Shown: positions 35,098 through 45,603, counted from the stretch's first letter. The stretch is 64,000 bases of DNA from Solenopsis invicta (GCF_016802725.1 NC_052679.1:8341001-8405000); one strand, 5' to 3'. Notes: generated from the sequence alone by a model not told the origin. Numbers and translations: made by a program.

Positions 35098-36055
35098 GCA
35101 GGATACAATCGAATTCTTTTCCGATTGAATCCGCAATTCTTTACTTTCCGCAGGATACAATCGAATTCTCTTTCGATTGAATCCGCAATTCTTTTACTTC
35201 CTGCAGGATACAATCGAATTCTCTTTCGATTGAATCCGCAATTCTTTACTTTCCGCAGGATACAATCAAATTCTCTTTCGATTGAATCCGCAATTCTTTT
35301 ACTTCTTGCAGGATACAGTCGAATTCTCTTTCGATTGAATCCGCAATTCTTTTACTTCCTGCAGGATACAGTCGAATTCTTTTTCGATTAAATCCGCAAC
35401 TCTTTACTTTCCGCAGGATACAATCGAATTCTCTTTCGATTGAATCCGCAATTCTTTTACTTCCTGCAGGATACAATCGAATTCTCTTTCGATTGAATCC
35501 GCAATTCTTTTACTTCCTGCAGGATACAATCGAATGCTCTTTCAATTGAATCCGCAACTCTTTTCCTTTTTTTCCGCAGGATACAATCAAATTCTCTTTC
35601 GATTGAATCCGCAATTCTTTTACTTCCTGCAGGATACAATCGAATTCTCTTTCGATTGAATCCGCAATTCTTTTACTTCCTGCAGGATACAATCAAATTC
35701 TCTTTCGATTGAATCCGCAATTCTTTTACTTCTTGCAGGATACAATCGAATGCTCTTTCGATTGAATCCGCAACTCTCTTTTCTTTCAGCAGGATACAAT
35801 CGAATTCTTTTTCGATTGAATCGGCAATTCTTTACTTTCCGCAGGATACAATCGAATTCTCTTTCGATTGAATCCGCAATTCTTTTACTTCCTGCAGGAT
35901 ACAATCGAATTCTCTTTCGATTGAATCCGCAATTCTTTTACTTCCTGCAGGATACAATCGAATGCTCTTTCGATTGAATCCGCAACTCTCTTTTCTTTCC
36001 GCAGGATACAATCGAATTTTCTTCCGATTGAATCCGCAACTCTCTTCACTTCCAT
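35098..36055 (+). repeat. Tandem array, about 18 units of 53 bp, splice-acceptor-like
   Basis: The unit is GCAGGATACAATCGAATTCT, then CTTTCGATTGAATCCGCAAT, then TCTTTTACTTCCT. Units differ by a few substitutions and some are 52 bases. Each unit ends in a pyrimidine tract running into TGCAG|G, which resembles a 3' splice site, and contains the small hairpin CAATCGAA/TTCGATTG. It lies between the donor-like GTAAGT at 34941 and the ORF at 36182, hence probably within an intron. Open frames on both strands here are repeat artefacts. Confidence 0.9.
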
Positions 36056-36181
36056 CAGGAACAAAGAATTCTCTTCTAAATAAAACTCTTTCTTTTCCTT
36101 TCTTTTGAGCAGATACGATCTAGATTTTATTTCCTTTTACCAGAAAGAGAGAACGTAGCCTTAATTTTTAAATTCATTCTA

Positions 36182-36802
36182 GTGCGTAATCGTGTCCCTG
36201 AGCGGAAAACGCAAAAAGCTATTAAGAACTGTCGGAGTCGTCGAAATAAGAAGCTCCGGAAGCTGGGCGCATCGTTATCGCTCTACGGAAAATTGAACCA
36301 TCTCCGAGCAGAAAATTCTGTTTTGCCTACCGCTCTAATTAATTTAAGAACTTCCGGCGAACCGACCGATTCATCTCCACCAGTCTCAAATCCGTCCCCC
36401 GAATCATTGTCTCTTTCCCCCTGTCGTTATCCCTCCCCCTCTTACTCCCCTGGATCTACTGTAGAAACAGATTCTAAACAATCACCAGGGTCACCTTCTT
36501 CTACCTTCGATCCCTTTGCAGAGCCCTTAGCATCTCCTCGGGATTCAACCTTTTCTGCTATCGACTTTCCTCCTACACCTTCCCCCGATTTTTTTCATCG
36601 TAATCTCGATTCACCTGTTCGAAGACCCCCGGAAGATCCATACTCCCCCGCGTTAGAGTTTCCTCAAGAAAACCCGCATTCCTACTCATTATTTACTCCC
36701 GAACAAATAGAGAATATAGTAAACGAAAATTTCGAAACGGATCGAAGAGTAGTCAATGAATTGGAAGAAATCTTCGACTCGCTTCAAAGCCTACCTGGAT
36801 AG
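36182..36802 (+). CDS. Basic-region, Pro/Ser-rich protein of the LTR-like family
   Basis: An open frame of 206 codons ending with TAG at 36800-36802. No ATG opens it; the frame begins at an acceptor-like CATTCTAG, so its 5' codons are probably spliced from an upstream exon ending near 34941. Residues 7-30 are strongly basic (ERKTQKAIKNCRSRRNKKLR), then a Leu-containing helix. Residues about 55-165 are rich in Pro and Ser, and the last 40 are acidic (NELEEIFDSLQSL). The basic segment matches that of member 2 (EYKSRAAVKRHRSRYNRRIR). The composition suggests a nuclear, nucleic-acid-binding or transactivator-like protein (inference). I do not recognise a named family; a bZIP-like basic region is possible but no leucine zipper is clear. 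Confidence 0.5.
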   Translation: MRNRVPERKTQKAIKNCRSRRNKKLRKLGASLSLYGKLNHLRAENSVLPTALINLRTSGEPTDSSPPVSNPSPESLSLSPCRYPSPSYSPGSTVETDSKQSPGSPSSTFDPFAEPLASPRDSTFSAIDFPPTPSPDFFHRNLDSPVRRPPEDPYSPALEFPQENPHSYSLFTPEQIENIVNENFETDRRVVNELEEIFDSLQSLPG

Positions 36803-37107
36803 CTAAGAATCACAATATACACCCACACACGCACATTTATATCTCGTTAAGCACCAATGTAACCAATTAGAATTTAAGTTATAATTACATTTTTTATTAA
36901 GATCATAAGACTTTTTTTCTTCTTTTTATTATACATGTTCTCTACTAACAAACATCTTATTTGCAAATTAATAATTATTATTATAGTCATCACCTATCAT
37001 TGTAATTGGTTATTTCTTTCATTATGTTAAAATAAATTGTAATTCTTAGTTTCAATCATTTTTCTTTATTTCAATCACTTCTAATTCCCGCTCCGATAAA
37101 ATTGCAC

Positions 37108-37163
37108 TTAGTCCGATCCCGCGTAAAAGCGATTCAATTCGTTTACGCAAAATAAGGACTACA
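37108..37163 (+). promoter_or_regulatory. Conserved two-tier hairpin, LTR-like member 1
   Basis: The outer stem TAGTCC/GGACTA and the inner stem GCGTAAA/TTTACGC are separated by GATCCC on the 5' side and AAAATAA on the 3' side. It lies about 75 bases after the AATAAA. The same fold with compensating changes occurs at 42891-42943 and 53470-53523. Confidence 0.6.
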
Positions 37164-37381
37164 CGAATGCAAGAGTCTGAATGAGAGTCATAGGTCGTCA
37201 TTCTCGACACCTGACCTACATTCTGACTCACCTGACGCATTCGACTCGTCGCACTCGCCCGGAAACATGTGTGCGAGAGATTAGGCCTGTTCCGTCCTTC
37301 CTACCTCGCTCGAATTATTTCCCTAAGTCTCTACCTGCCAACCGACCCGAGAGACTTATTTCGAGAATTCTGGACGTAACA

Positions 37382-38340
37382 GTTGAAAATAATAGTTTTT
37401 AATTTTTGTTCCACAGAAGAATATAAGAATAGAAAAAAAAAATTAAAATATCGTTTTTAAAAGACCGTGACTATTGAAGATACTTTAAAATTTCATGCTT
37501 TCTTTTTTATCTGTTTCAAAAAATACGATAGAATGCAAAATTATTTCAGTAAAATTATTTGTTCGGATCACATTGTTACACGCAAAATTATGCGACAGTG
37601 TTTGCTTTATGAATAATATTTTTAATGTTAAACGTCTTCTGTTGTACATTTATAATGTTTGATACTTAATACTAATATACCTACTTTGTTAATTGATTGA
37701 AGTAATTTACAAATAAAATAACGCAAAATTTACAAGTTACTTATTGTTAGCTATGAGCAATTTAAAAACTTTACTAAATCCTTTACCACTGTCGCCTGTT
37801 TTGTGTTAATAATAACGATGCGCGCTGTGTTGATAGTCAAACGATTTTCTATACATCGAGTGGTCAAATAATTTTTTTCAGAAAAAGAGGACGAAACACT
37901 TCAAAAACTGTTATAAGTTGTAAGAAAACGTGTATTATTGTCATGAACAAGAACTTTTCTGGCAAAAATTAAAAAAAAAATTGATTATACATTATCAGCA
38001 ACAAAGTTACCAAATTTTGTACAAAATACTAGTCAAATTTTTAATTGTTTATATGTCAAATAATTTTGCAATAAAAATAAAATTTGTTGGCATAAAATTT
38101 TATCTCCTACAGTACTGTTAATGTAATTTAAAAAATTTTTTTAAATCTGACAAATGACTGATTCGCCTCACGCGAAATAGTCGTAATAACAATATATATT
38201 TGTTGAATATTATTGATTTAACATAATAATACTCTGAAATATTAGATTGCGGATCTTTACTTATTTACATGATGATTTAAAAATGGACAATATTGTTTTT
38301 GCCGTACTTAGTACCAGAGGTTTATAGTTTATAGTAAACT
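37382..38340. other. AT-rich gene-free stretch
   Basis: No gene, repeat or convincing hairpin seen. Confidence 0.5.
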
Positions 38341-38354
38341 AATTAGAATAAAAT

Positions 38355-39224
38355 GTCAGGGGCGTTTAGCGTGAACTGACTATTTTTTATGTACTACCAG
38401 AGGCGTTTACCGTGAGCTGGTTATTTTTAAGTAATTGTCATGGGCGTTTAGCGTGAACTGACTATTTTTTATGTACTACCAGAGGCGTTTACCGTGAGCT
38501 GGTTATTTTTAAGTAATTGTCAGAGACGTTAAGCGTGAGTAGAATGCATAGGCGGATTCTAACTCGGGGATCTCAGGGGGATGCGGGGAAGGGGGGGAAT
38601 ATTTCGGGTCGCGCGGGGGGGACCTAACCGGCGATAAGGTCCCGCGGGTGGACCAAACCGGGTGGAGGAGGGGGAGGGGGGGGGCTTAAAACGAGGTCAC
38701 ACGTGTAAACCTAACCGGTAGTTCTGCGTAATCAATGTTTATATAAACAGAGATAACGATTCGAGGACCATGTTCTTGGCCAATGTTTAAATAAATTTGA
38801 CACCTTTGAAATGTGTCGCGTGAAGGGAACTGGCCATTTAATGTAAACATGGACCATGTACTTGTCACTCTGTTTACATAAACATAATAAATCACACCGC
38901 GAGGAGGTGGGTATGACAGTACTTTGAAATCGGAAATGGTTCTGCGTAATCAATGTTTAAGTAAACAGAGTGATAACGATTCGAGGACCATGTTCTTGGC
39001 CGATGTTTAAATAAATTTGACACCTTTGAAATGTGTCGCGTGGAGGCAACTGGCCATTTAATGTAAACATGGACCATGTACCTGTCACTCTGTTTACATA
39101 AACATAATAAATCACATCGCGAGGAGGTGTGTATGACTGTTCTTTGAAATCGGAAATGTCTGTCATCACGAGGGAGATAAGCGATACGATGGCGAAGGGG
39201 TGTGCGCGGCTATTTCCGCGGGGT

Positions 39225-39261
<37 letters not shown>

Positions 39262-39895
39262 AGCCGCCGCCGCGTACGCGGAGGGGATGCGCGCTGTCTA
39301 ACGCGGGGTCCGCTGGGGCGATCCGCCGCGTGCGTGGAGGGGATGCGCGCTGTCTAACGCGGGGTCCGCTGGGGCGATCCGCCGCCGCCGCCCCCAACGC
39401 TCGCTATCCTCTAATAATTTTTTGGTCAAGGTGGATACAAGAGAGAGATAGAAAAGCGCTGAACAGCTCTTTCAGCTGTGCTAATAACGCGTTGAAATAT
39501 TATTTAGAGTTGTTTACGTGAACTCTCTTTCATGCGCGGTTGTCGCCCAGTGGCATGTCTAATCGTGCAAGATATCTTTCTTAGTAAAGAGAAGCGCCGA
39601 TAATCCGGCTTCTAATGACACGTGTAAATAATATTTAGATTTGTTTACATGAGCTCTTTTTCGTGTGCGGTTGCCACCCAGTGGCATGTCTAATCGTGCA
39701 AGGTATCTTTCTTAGTAAAGATAAGCGCCGATAATTCGGCTGCTGCACGTTGAAACAATATTTAGATTTGTTTACGTGAGCTCTTTTTCGTGTGCGGTTG
39801 CCACCCAGTGGCATGTCTAATCGTGCAAGGTATCTTTCTTAGTAAAGATAAGCGCCGATAATTCGGCTGCTGCACGTTGAAACAATATTTAGATG
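38355..39895. repeat. Cluster of four unrelated tandem duplications and (CCG)n
   Basis: About 38355-38530: two units of about 87 bases (GGCGTTTAGCGTGAACTGAC...GTTTACCGTGAGCTGG) plus part of a third. About 38721-39160: two units of about 218 bases (TTCTGCGTAATCAATGTTTA...). 39222-39273: a (CCG)n tract, then a doubled unit of about 60 bases around GCGCTGTCTAACGCGGGGTC. About 39480-39893: three units of about 135 bases (CAGTGGCATGTCTAATCG core). Between the first two lies a G-rich run (38570-38690). The Gly/Pro-rich frames here are repeat artefacts. Confidence 0.9.
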
Positions 39896-40026
39896 ATGCA
39901 AGAGGGAAGCGTTAATATTTCGATCGATTAAACAAAACTCCTGTTTCGGTTATAAGTTTGACGAATGTATTATACGGTCAGTCTCGATGTGGACACCGAA
40001 TCAGTCGTAAGAGTTACTCTCTAAAA

Positions 40027-40319
40027 ATGGTTGATAATATTGCAGACGACGAGTTTATGGACATAGTGAATGATGCATTTCGAAAATGCCGGAAAAAATT
40101 TTGAAGATTTAATAGACGAAGAAAGTGACGAAGAGATGTCAAACGATAGCGGATGTGACAGTGATCTAAGTGAGCATCCTGAGATTCGTGTTGTATCAGT
40201 TGCTGAACTACGCGCTTTGAATCGCACGAAACATTGCATGATACAATTTTACTACTCGACGGGTGGTGCCCTTGCCGTTTGCGCATCGTGCATGATTGAA
40301 CTTTCTGACATCGAATTGG
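40027..40319 (+). CDS. Unrecognised acidic open frame, truncated by the assembly gap
   Basis: From the ATG at 40070 a plus-strand frame runs into the gap at 40320. Its protein is acidic early on (EDLIDEESDEEMSNDSGCDS) and later has TKHCMIQFYYSTGG. An overlapping frame starts at 40027 (MVDNIADDEFMDIVND) and stops near 40103; a one-base difference would join them, so a single frameshifted N-terminus is possible. I do not recognise the family. The acidic start resembles transposon-encoded proteins, but this is weak. Confidence 0.3.
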
Positions 40320-40419
40320 NNNNNNNNNNNNNNNNNNNNNNNNNNNNNNNNNNNNNNNNNNNNNNNNNNNNNNNNNNNNNNNNNNNNNNNNNNNNNNNNN
40401 NNNNNNNNNNNNNNNNNNN
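40320..40419. other. Assembly gap (100 N)
   Basis: Run of exactly 100 N, a conventional placeholder of unknown true length. Confidence 0.99.
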
Positions 40420-40831
40420 CGAATAATTTCTTCCTAATAGTATTTTTGGATACGCTCGTTTTATGACTCGTAGAGCAGTAGGGACGCAGAATAACGCATT
40501 TACGCTATGTTGCTCAATGATTCTGGGAGAAAAGAGAAGGTTTTACTCTTTAAAGTAAATTGTCGATACATTCTAATTATCAATGTTAGAGACAACGTAA
40601 TATACGGAAATAGGATAAACCACAAAAGTAAAAAACAAAATAAGTCAGATTCGTGCTAGTATCTCGTTTGCTTACAAACTGCGAAGAAATCGCACCGCAG
40701 GGAAATATATAAACTCTTTTAAGAATTATTACTTGCAAGAGGGAATAATGCGATTAAAAATCGATGAACATTTTATTAACTTTCTTAAATAGTTATTGAA
40801 TACATGGAAAGGGAAAACAATTTTATTCAAG
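40420..40831. other. Gene-free stretch
   Basis: Flank between the gap and LTR-like member 2. No feature seen. Confidence 0.5.
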
Positions 40832-41298
40832 TGTTACGTCCTGCGGAGTAACGATTCTTTCCTTCGCAACCAACGGATATTCTAATTAACGGGCGAGCGA
40901 CGGTGATCTCACCCCGATCCCAAGAATTCGGTGACTCTCACGGCAATAACCGGATGTCGGAAATTAAGTAGTTATAAATTCATCAATTGAGGAGATCTGA
41001 GGTGACACCGTTGCTCGATACCGGAAACACTCAAGATAGTAAAATCAGGGATCTGGAAGACGCACGTGTGCATCCCTTTGAGTTCTGATGCCCGACACCC
41101 GCATAGCAACAAATCAAAGAATTTTTTGACATTTAATGCTTCTGAGAGTTCAATTGTCAAACCTGCCGCTTCCTCGGATAACAATTACCGAGGAATATTA
41201 AAAAGTCGTAAAAGTAAATATTGCACGTGGGTGTATTAATGAATAAAGTGGTGCACACGGCCCTCGATGGGACAAAGGGAATCATAGACGAAAATTTG

Positions 41299-41308
41299 TA
41301 TAAATAGG
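41299..41308 (+). promoter_or_regulatory. TATA box of LTR-like member 2
   Basis: TATAAATAGG, with GCAGTC initiator-like sequence about 25-30 bases downstream. Confidence 0.6.
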
Positions 41309-41739
41309 CGCGTTTTCCAGCGGAGCGCGCAGTCTAGTCTTGATCATTCCGAATCGCAGTTCCGTGGCATCTTGTATGCTCGAGTTCTGCGACTCTCGGA
41401 TCGCGGCCTTTAAACTCGTACGGAGTGCAAGTCTCGGTCGAAAGGAAAAAGTGCCATTCGAAACGTCTCTGCTTGGGATCTGCAGACCACTGTCCATCGC
41501 ACGCGCAATCCCTCCGACCGGACCATCTCCCGCTGAGTACGGCCCAGTTTGGAGGCCTGCGACTCCGAGAGTATTCCATTCACTATCACCGACACTCACA
41601 CATTCAGCAAGTAGTAAGTCCAGAATTAATCACCTAGTTTATTTCCGCTCTTGATTTTTTTTGAACACCTTTTCTCTCTTTGCGAAGGATTTTTGTAATA
41701 AATATAATATATTCATTAAACTTATTACTCTCCCCTCTC

Positions 41740-41781
<42 letters not shown>

Positions 41782-41794
41782 CTCTTTGCAACAT

Positions 41795-42400
41795 TTTCCT
41801 TCTTCTTGGGATTTACTCGCAAGAGGAGATCCGGAAGAATCTTTTATTACTAATTTTCCTTCTTCTTGGGATTTACTCGCAAGAGGAGATCCGGAAGAAT
41901 CTTTTTATTACTAATTTTTCCTTCTTCTTGGGATTTACTCGCAAGAGGAGATCCGGAAGAATCTTTTTTTTTTCTAATTTTCCTTCTTCTTGGGATTTAC
42001 TCGCAAGAGGAGATCCGGAAGAATCTTTTTTTCACTAATTTTCCTTCTTCTTGGGATTTACTCGCAAGAGGAGATCCGGAAGAATCTTTTATTACTAATT
42101 TTCCTTCTTCTTGGGATTTACTCGCAAGAGGAGATCCGGAAGAATCTTTTATTACTAATTTTCCTTCTTCTTGGGATTTACTCGCAAGAGGAGATCCGGA
42201 AGAATCTTTTTTTTACTAATTTTCCTTCTTCTTGGGATTTACTCGCAAGAGGAGATCCGGAAGAATCCTTTTTTTACTAATTTTCCTTCTTCTTGGGATT
42301 TACTCACAAGAGGAGATCCGGAAGAATCTTTTTATTACTAATTTTTCCTTCTTCTTGGGATTTACTCACAAGAGGAGATCCGGAAGAATCTCTTTATTAC
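41795..42400 (+). repeat. Tandem array, ten units of about 61 bp
   Basis: The unit is TTTTCCTTCTTCTTGGGATT, then TACTCGCAAGAGGAGATCCG, then GAAGAATCTTTT with a variable T/A run. Length differences between units lie only in the T-run. Like the array in member 1, it has a long pyrimidine tract followed by AG in each unit and lies between a GTAAGT donor and the small ORF, but the sequences are unrelated. The Phe/Leu/Ser-rich frames are artefacts. Confidence 0.92.
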
Positions 42401-42556
42401 TTCTGTTTCACTCGTAAGAATTTCTTTCTTCCTAGACTCACTCGAACCTTTTTAAACTTCAATCTCTTTCTCTAGTTTCACTCGAACGCTGTTCGAGTTA
42501 ACCCGAAGGAGGGTTTAAAATCTAACCTTTCGATAAACACAGAGAGAAACGGAGTT

Positions 42557-42739
42557 TTGTTTTGTTTTTTTGTAAATAATGATAATATTCCCCGAATCCA
42601 CGAATATAAGTCCCGAGCAGCCGTGAAGCGGCACCGGAGTCGCTACAATCGCCGAATCCGCCGCCTCAAAGCCATAGAGGAACAAATAAATAACATCGCT
42701 GCCCAAGTTAACTTAAAAATTATAGAGCCTTTAGTTTAA
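42557..42739 (+). CDS. Short basic-region protein of LTR-like member 2
   Basis: An open frame of 60 codons without ATG at its 5' end, so probably a terminal exon. The basic segment EYKSRAAVKRHRSRYNRRIR is followed by RLKAIEEQINNIAAQV and ends soon after at TAA. It aligns without gaps to the basic segment of the member 1 protein (pattern K..A.K..RSR.N...R.L), and both lie just before the poly(A) signal. The Pro/Ser-rich part of member 1 is missing here, so this copy may be truncated, or the extra part may be an acquisition of member 1. Confidence 0.45.
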   Translation: MFCFFVNNDNIPRIHEYKSRAAVKRHRSRYNRRIRRLKAIEEQINNIAAQVNLKIIEPLV

Positions 42740-42890
42740 ACCGTTGTTTTTTTTATGAATATAAATCATTTTTCAAAATAAACAAATTGTATTCTTATTT
42801 ACTACTGATTAAAATAAACCAGGTACAATAATTAATTGGTGCTAATTTCATAACCACTACCACCATCCCTCGCTCTTACAAGATAAGCAC

Positions 42891-42943
42891 TAGGTCCAAT
42901 CCCGAGGTAAAGCAATTAAATTTGTTGCCTCAAAATAGGACCA
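42891..42943 (+). promoter_or_regulatory. Conserved two-tier hairpin, LTR-like member 2
   Basis: The outer stem AGGTCC/GGACC and the inner stem GAGGTAA/TTGCCTC (one G-U pair) are separated by AATCCC and AAAATA. Equivalent to 37108-37163, with several base pairs changed on both sides. Confidence 0.6.
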
Positions 42944-43121
42944 AGGGACGCGAAGCATCCCGGATATTTTGCCATTGGGGCCTCCCGCTGCGGGCCCTAC
43001 TGACCTATATCCCGGGTTGTCGACGCGGTCTCCCGTGCCGCACGTGCACACTCTCGAATTGTTACGTCCCTCCCTTCTCCCTCTATATCTCGTCTACCCT
43101 TCTTTAACCCTGGACGTAACA

Positions 43122-43519
43122 CAAGCGTCTAAAAATTTACTTAACTAGACACAAATAAAAAAATAATTTTATATGGGAACGTTGAAATAATTATGTAATA
43201 CGTTCAAGCATGGTGATGTTACTGCAAACAGTTTTGATATTTTGACAACCAAGTTAAAATATTAATATAATTTTTTTAATGGTTCAACATAATTATTTTC
43301 AGATTTGTATTTCAGCAAAATTGTTCTTTCCGTGTATTTTTAAACTTTTTAAGCCGCGTTGCTTTTTTTGTACGAATAGAACAATTTTTCTGAAATATCT
43401 AAAAATTTAGCTAAAAGATATAAAAATAATTTTGGGCCATTAAAATAATTACGTAATACATGATGAGCAATGCTACCAAAAATTTTGATATTTTCACAAC
43501 TAGCTTGAACATTGTCCTA
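43122..43519. other. AT-rich gene-free stretch
   Basis: No feature seen. Confidence 0.5.
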
Positions 43520-44169
43520 TACAGGGTGTCCCAAAAAGGTCGGGACATCTAAATATCTCGAGAAATTTAAGTTTTACAGAAAAATGTTTCAGACAAATGC
43601 ATGGTTTCGAGGGGGACATAAGATGGTGTCATTAATTTGACCTTGAATAGTTGCTTAAAGGTTACGTGAAGGACACCTTCAATTTTTTAAATTAGACTAC
43701 AATAAAAAATATAGATTGTTAGAGAAGTACCAATATCCTTTAATTAGGGAACTTCCGATAATATTTTTTATTGTGTATTCTTGTAGCTTATTTCGAGAGT
43801 TTTCCAAAACACTACAAGAAAGTTTATTTTTGTCTAGTACTTTCCGAGTTGTGACGCTTGAAAGTTACAGTACACCGTAGTTTTCAAGCCTCACAACTCG
43901 GAAAGTACTCAACAAAAATAAACTTTCTTCTAGTGTTTTGGAAAGGTCACAAAATAAGCTACAAGAATATGTAATAAAAAATTAGCAGTCCCATTTAAAA
44001 AATTGAAGGTGTCCTTCACGTGACCTTCAAGCAACTATTCAAGGTTAAATTAGTGACACCATTTTATGTCCCCCTTGAAACCATGCAACTTTTGTCTGAA
44101 ACATTTTTTTTGTAAAACTTATATTTCCCAAGATATTTAGATATCCCGACCATTTTGGGACACCCTGTA
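43520..44169. mobile_element. Palindromic fold-back element with TACAGGGTGTCCC ends
   Basis: The ends TACAGGGTGTCCCAAAAAGG and its inverted near copy enclose 650 bp that fold on themselves along almost the whole length. CACAACTCGGAAAGTACT-type blocks are mirrored near the centre (about 43845 and 43895), and GAAGGTGTCCTTCACGTGAC is mirrored farther out. Non-coding. TA borders suggest a Tc1/mariner-like target. Confidence 0.85.
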
Positions 44170-44682
44170 TAATAATTATGACGGTTTAACAAAATAATTT
44201 TCAGATCTACGACTATAGGTAAATTTTTAGATATATTGTAACAAAATCGTGCTTTCCTTATGAATAATGAAAACAAATTACTGATTTTGTGATAAAAAAA
44301 TTGAAAAACTTTGGATAAGAGAGATTTTCCTGTCCTCTTAGAAAACGCTTTCCGCATTTTCCAAACAATATTGTTTTAATTAAAAAATGTTCAACCTGAA
44401 ATATTGACTAGCATGCGATGTTCTGTATAGTTTTCCTTCGTACATGACGCTAGTCGCGCTGTAGAGAAGAGGACCATAGCAAATGTAAGAATGCCCGACG
44501 ACCCATTCCATGATCCGAAGCCACTCATCAAACGGAGTTTTGGTTCATTCCGTAAACCGTGTTCATGGCTCAGCAGAGTATCGCCAAGTGACCGCCGACC
44601 GGCCTTATAATTCCCTTTGATTGTCCTAATGTTAAAAAGTTCTCGTAATAATTGTTCGCAAAACAAGGGCACGATTTTGATG
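44170..44682. other. Gene-free stretch
   Basis: Contains a 99-codon minus-strand frame (44391-44690) whose protein I do not recognise, and AT-rich DNA. Confidence 0.4.
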
Positions 44683-45065
44683 CCCAGCAAACGGATATGG
44701 GTTTAAAATATTTAAAACGAATAGAAATAAATTTAAAAAATCAAGAATTTGGATTCGGCAATGACCACACAAATCAGTTTCTATCCAATTAAAGTTCAAG
44801 AATTTTTTGAGACGACTTTAATTCATAAAGTTATGGGATTTCTATTTTTTTCAAAAATTGCGTGAGCCATATAATTCATTTTAATTTATGAATTGAAATA
44901 AAGTAAATTTTATTTTTTCAATTTAAAAGGAGTTCCGCGGCTCCTCCAATCCATGTTAAACCAGGACATAGGATTGAAATACTTAATTGGTGTATTTTAA
45001 TTAAAAATAAATTTGAATGAATTAAAATGGATTAAAAATTTTCAATCCATTTCCGTTTACTTGGT
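44683..45065. mobile_element. MITE with CCCAGCAAACGGATATGG ends
   Basis: The left end CCCAGCAAACGGATATGGGT and the right end ATCCATTTCCGTTTACTTGG are imperfect inverted repeats. Inner AT-rich parts also pair loosely (AATAAATTT with AAATTTATT). Non-coding. Confidence 0.55.
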
Positions 45066-45603
45066 GTTTAATCAAAGAGGGATAATGCATTATAAAGTGC
45101 GATCTGTCTGTTAACGATCGTATCGCGATCGTGATGATAGACCAGAGATGCCCAACTGGCAGTTCTTGCGCCAGATTGGAAGACTTCACGGTCCAGATCC
45201 GTGGGCCTAGGCCGCCAGTTGAGCATCTCTGCGATAGTCGACGCTTGACGACAGATCGTCATTTTTTGGGAGAAGTATCTAGTTACGCGCGGGCTTAGGA
45301 ACGAGCGTATTGAGACAAGTCTTCAGCAGTGAACAAATGTACGAAAGCAAGTGCTCAAGTTATCGTTACACAGCTTTTATTCCTTGTGGTTCGTATACAT
45401 ATAATTCTATACAATATAGATCGAATCACCGTTCTTGTTCTAATAGCAGTAATTAATAGCAGTGTTATATGAGTGTAGTTGCTACGGATAGTCTTCGATA
45501 TTGAGCTGCAAATTTATCGAAGTAAGATATATTTATGGATAATCTATATATTAATATAGAATTAAGAATATAGTGTTTATATACTATTATTAACTTCTCA
45601 AAA
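45066..45603. other. Upstream region of transposon copy 2
   Basis: No gene. A hairpin pairs GAGATGCCCAACTGGC (about 45146) with GCCAGTTGAGCATCTC (about 45210), and TCGCGATCG palindromes lie near 45120. This may contain the 5' end and promoter of the transposon that follows. Confidence 0.35.

Larger units (their letters stand above)
34304..37381 (+). mobile_element. LTR-like element, TGTTACGTCC family, member 1
   Basis: The ends TGTTACGTCC and GGACGTAACA are a 10-bp inverted pair with TG...CA termini, as in LTRs. Inside, in order: a TATA box (34607), a donor-like GTAAGT (34941), 18 or so tandem 53-bp units (35098-36055), an acceptor-like TTCATTCTAG ahead of a 206-codon frame (36182-36802), AATAAA (37031-37036) and a conserved hairpin (37108-37163). 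This is the arrangement of a very long LTR or solo LTR that carries its own small gene. Member 2 at 40832-43121 shares the first 24 bases with few changes and every other landmark. No target duplication is visible for this copy. No gag or pol is adjacent. Confidence 0.75.
40832..43121 (+). mobile_element. LTR-like element, TGTTACGTCC family, member 2
   Basis: The ends TGTTACGTCC and GGACGTAACA are flanked by CAAG on both sides (40828-40831 and 43122-43125), a 4-bp target duplication as for integrase-made insertions. In order: TATA box 41299-41308, donor-like GTAAGT 41614-41619, (CT)n about 41734-41776, ten tandem units of about 61 bp (41795-42400), a basic-region open frame (42557-42739), AATAAA 42777-42782 and the conserved hairpin 42891-42943. 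The order equals that of member 1 although most of the sequence differs. It is best read as a solo LTR or TRIM-like element with an unusually long, gene-containing repeat. Confidence 0.78.

Noticed and set aside
35098..36055. Regular repeats resembling a CRISPR array
   Set aside because: The units are whole 53-bp tandem copies with no unique spacers, no cas genes, and a clearly eukaryotic context.
38957..39521. Gly-rich and Pro-rich frames over the CCG tract
   Set aside because: Simple-repeat artefact inside tandem duplications.
41661..42475. Several Phe/Leu/Ser-rich frames with repeated peptides
   Set aside because: All arise from the 61-bp tandem array, which reads open in more than one frame; intron position is more likely.
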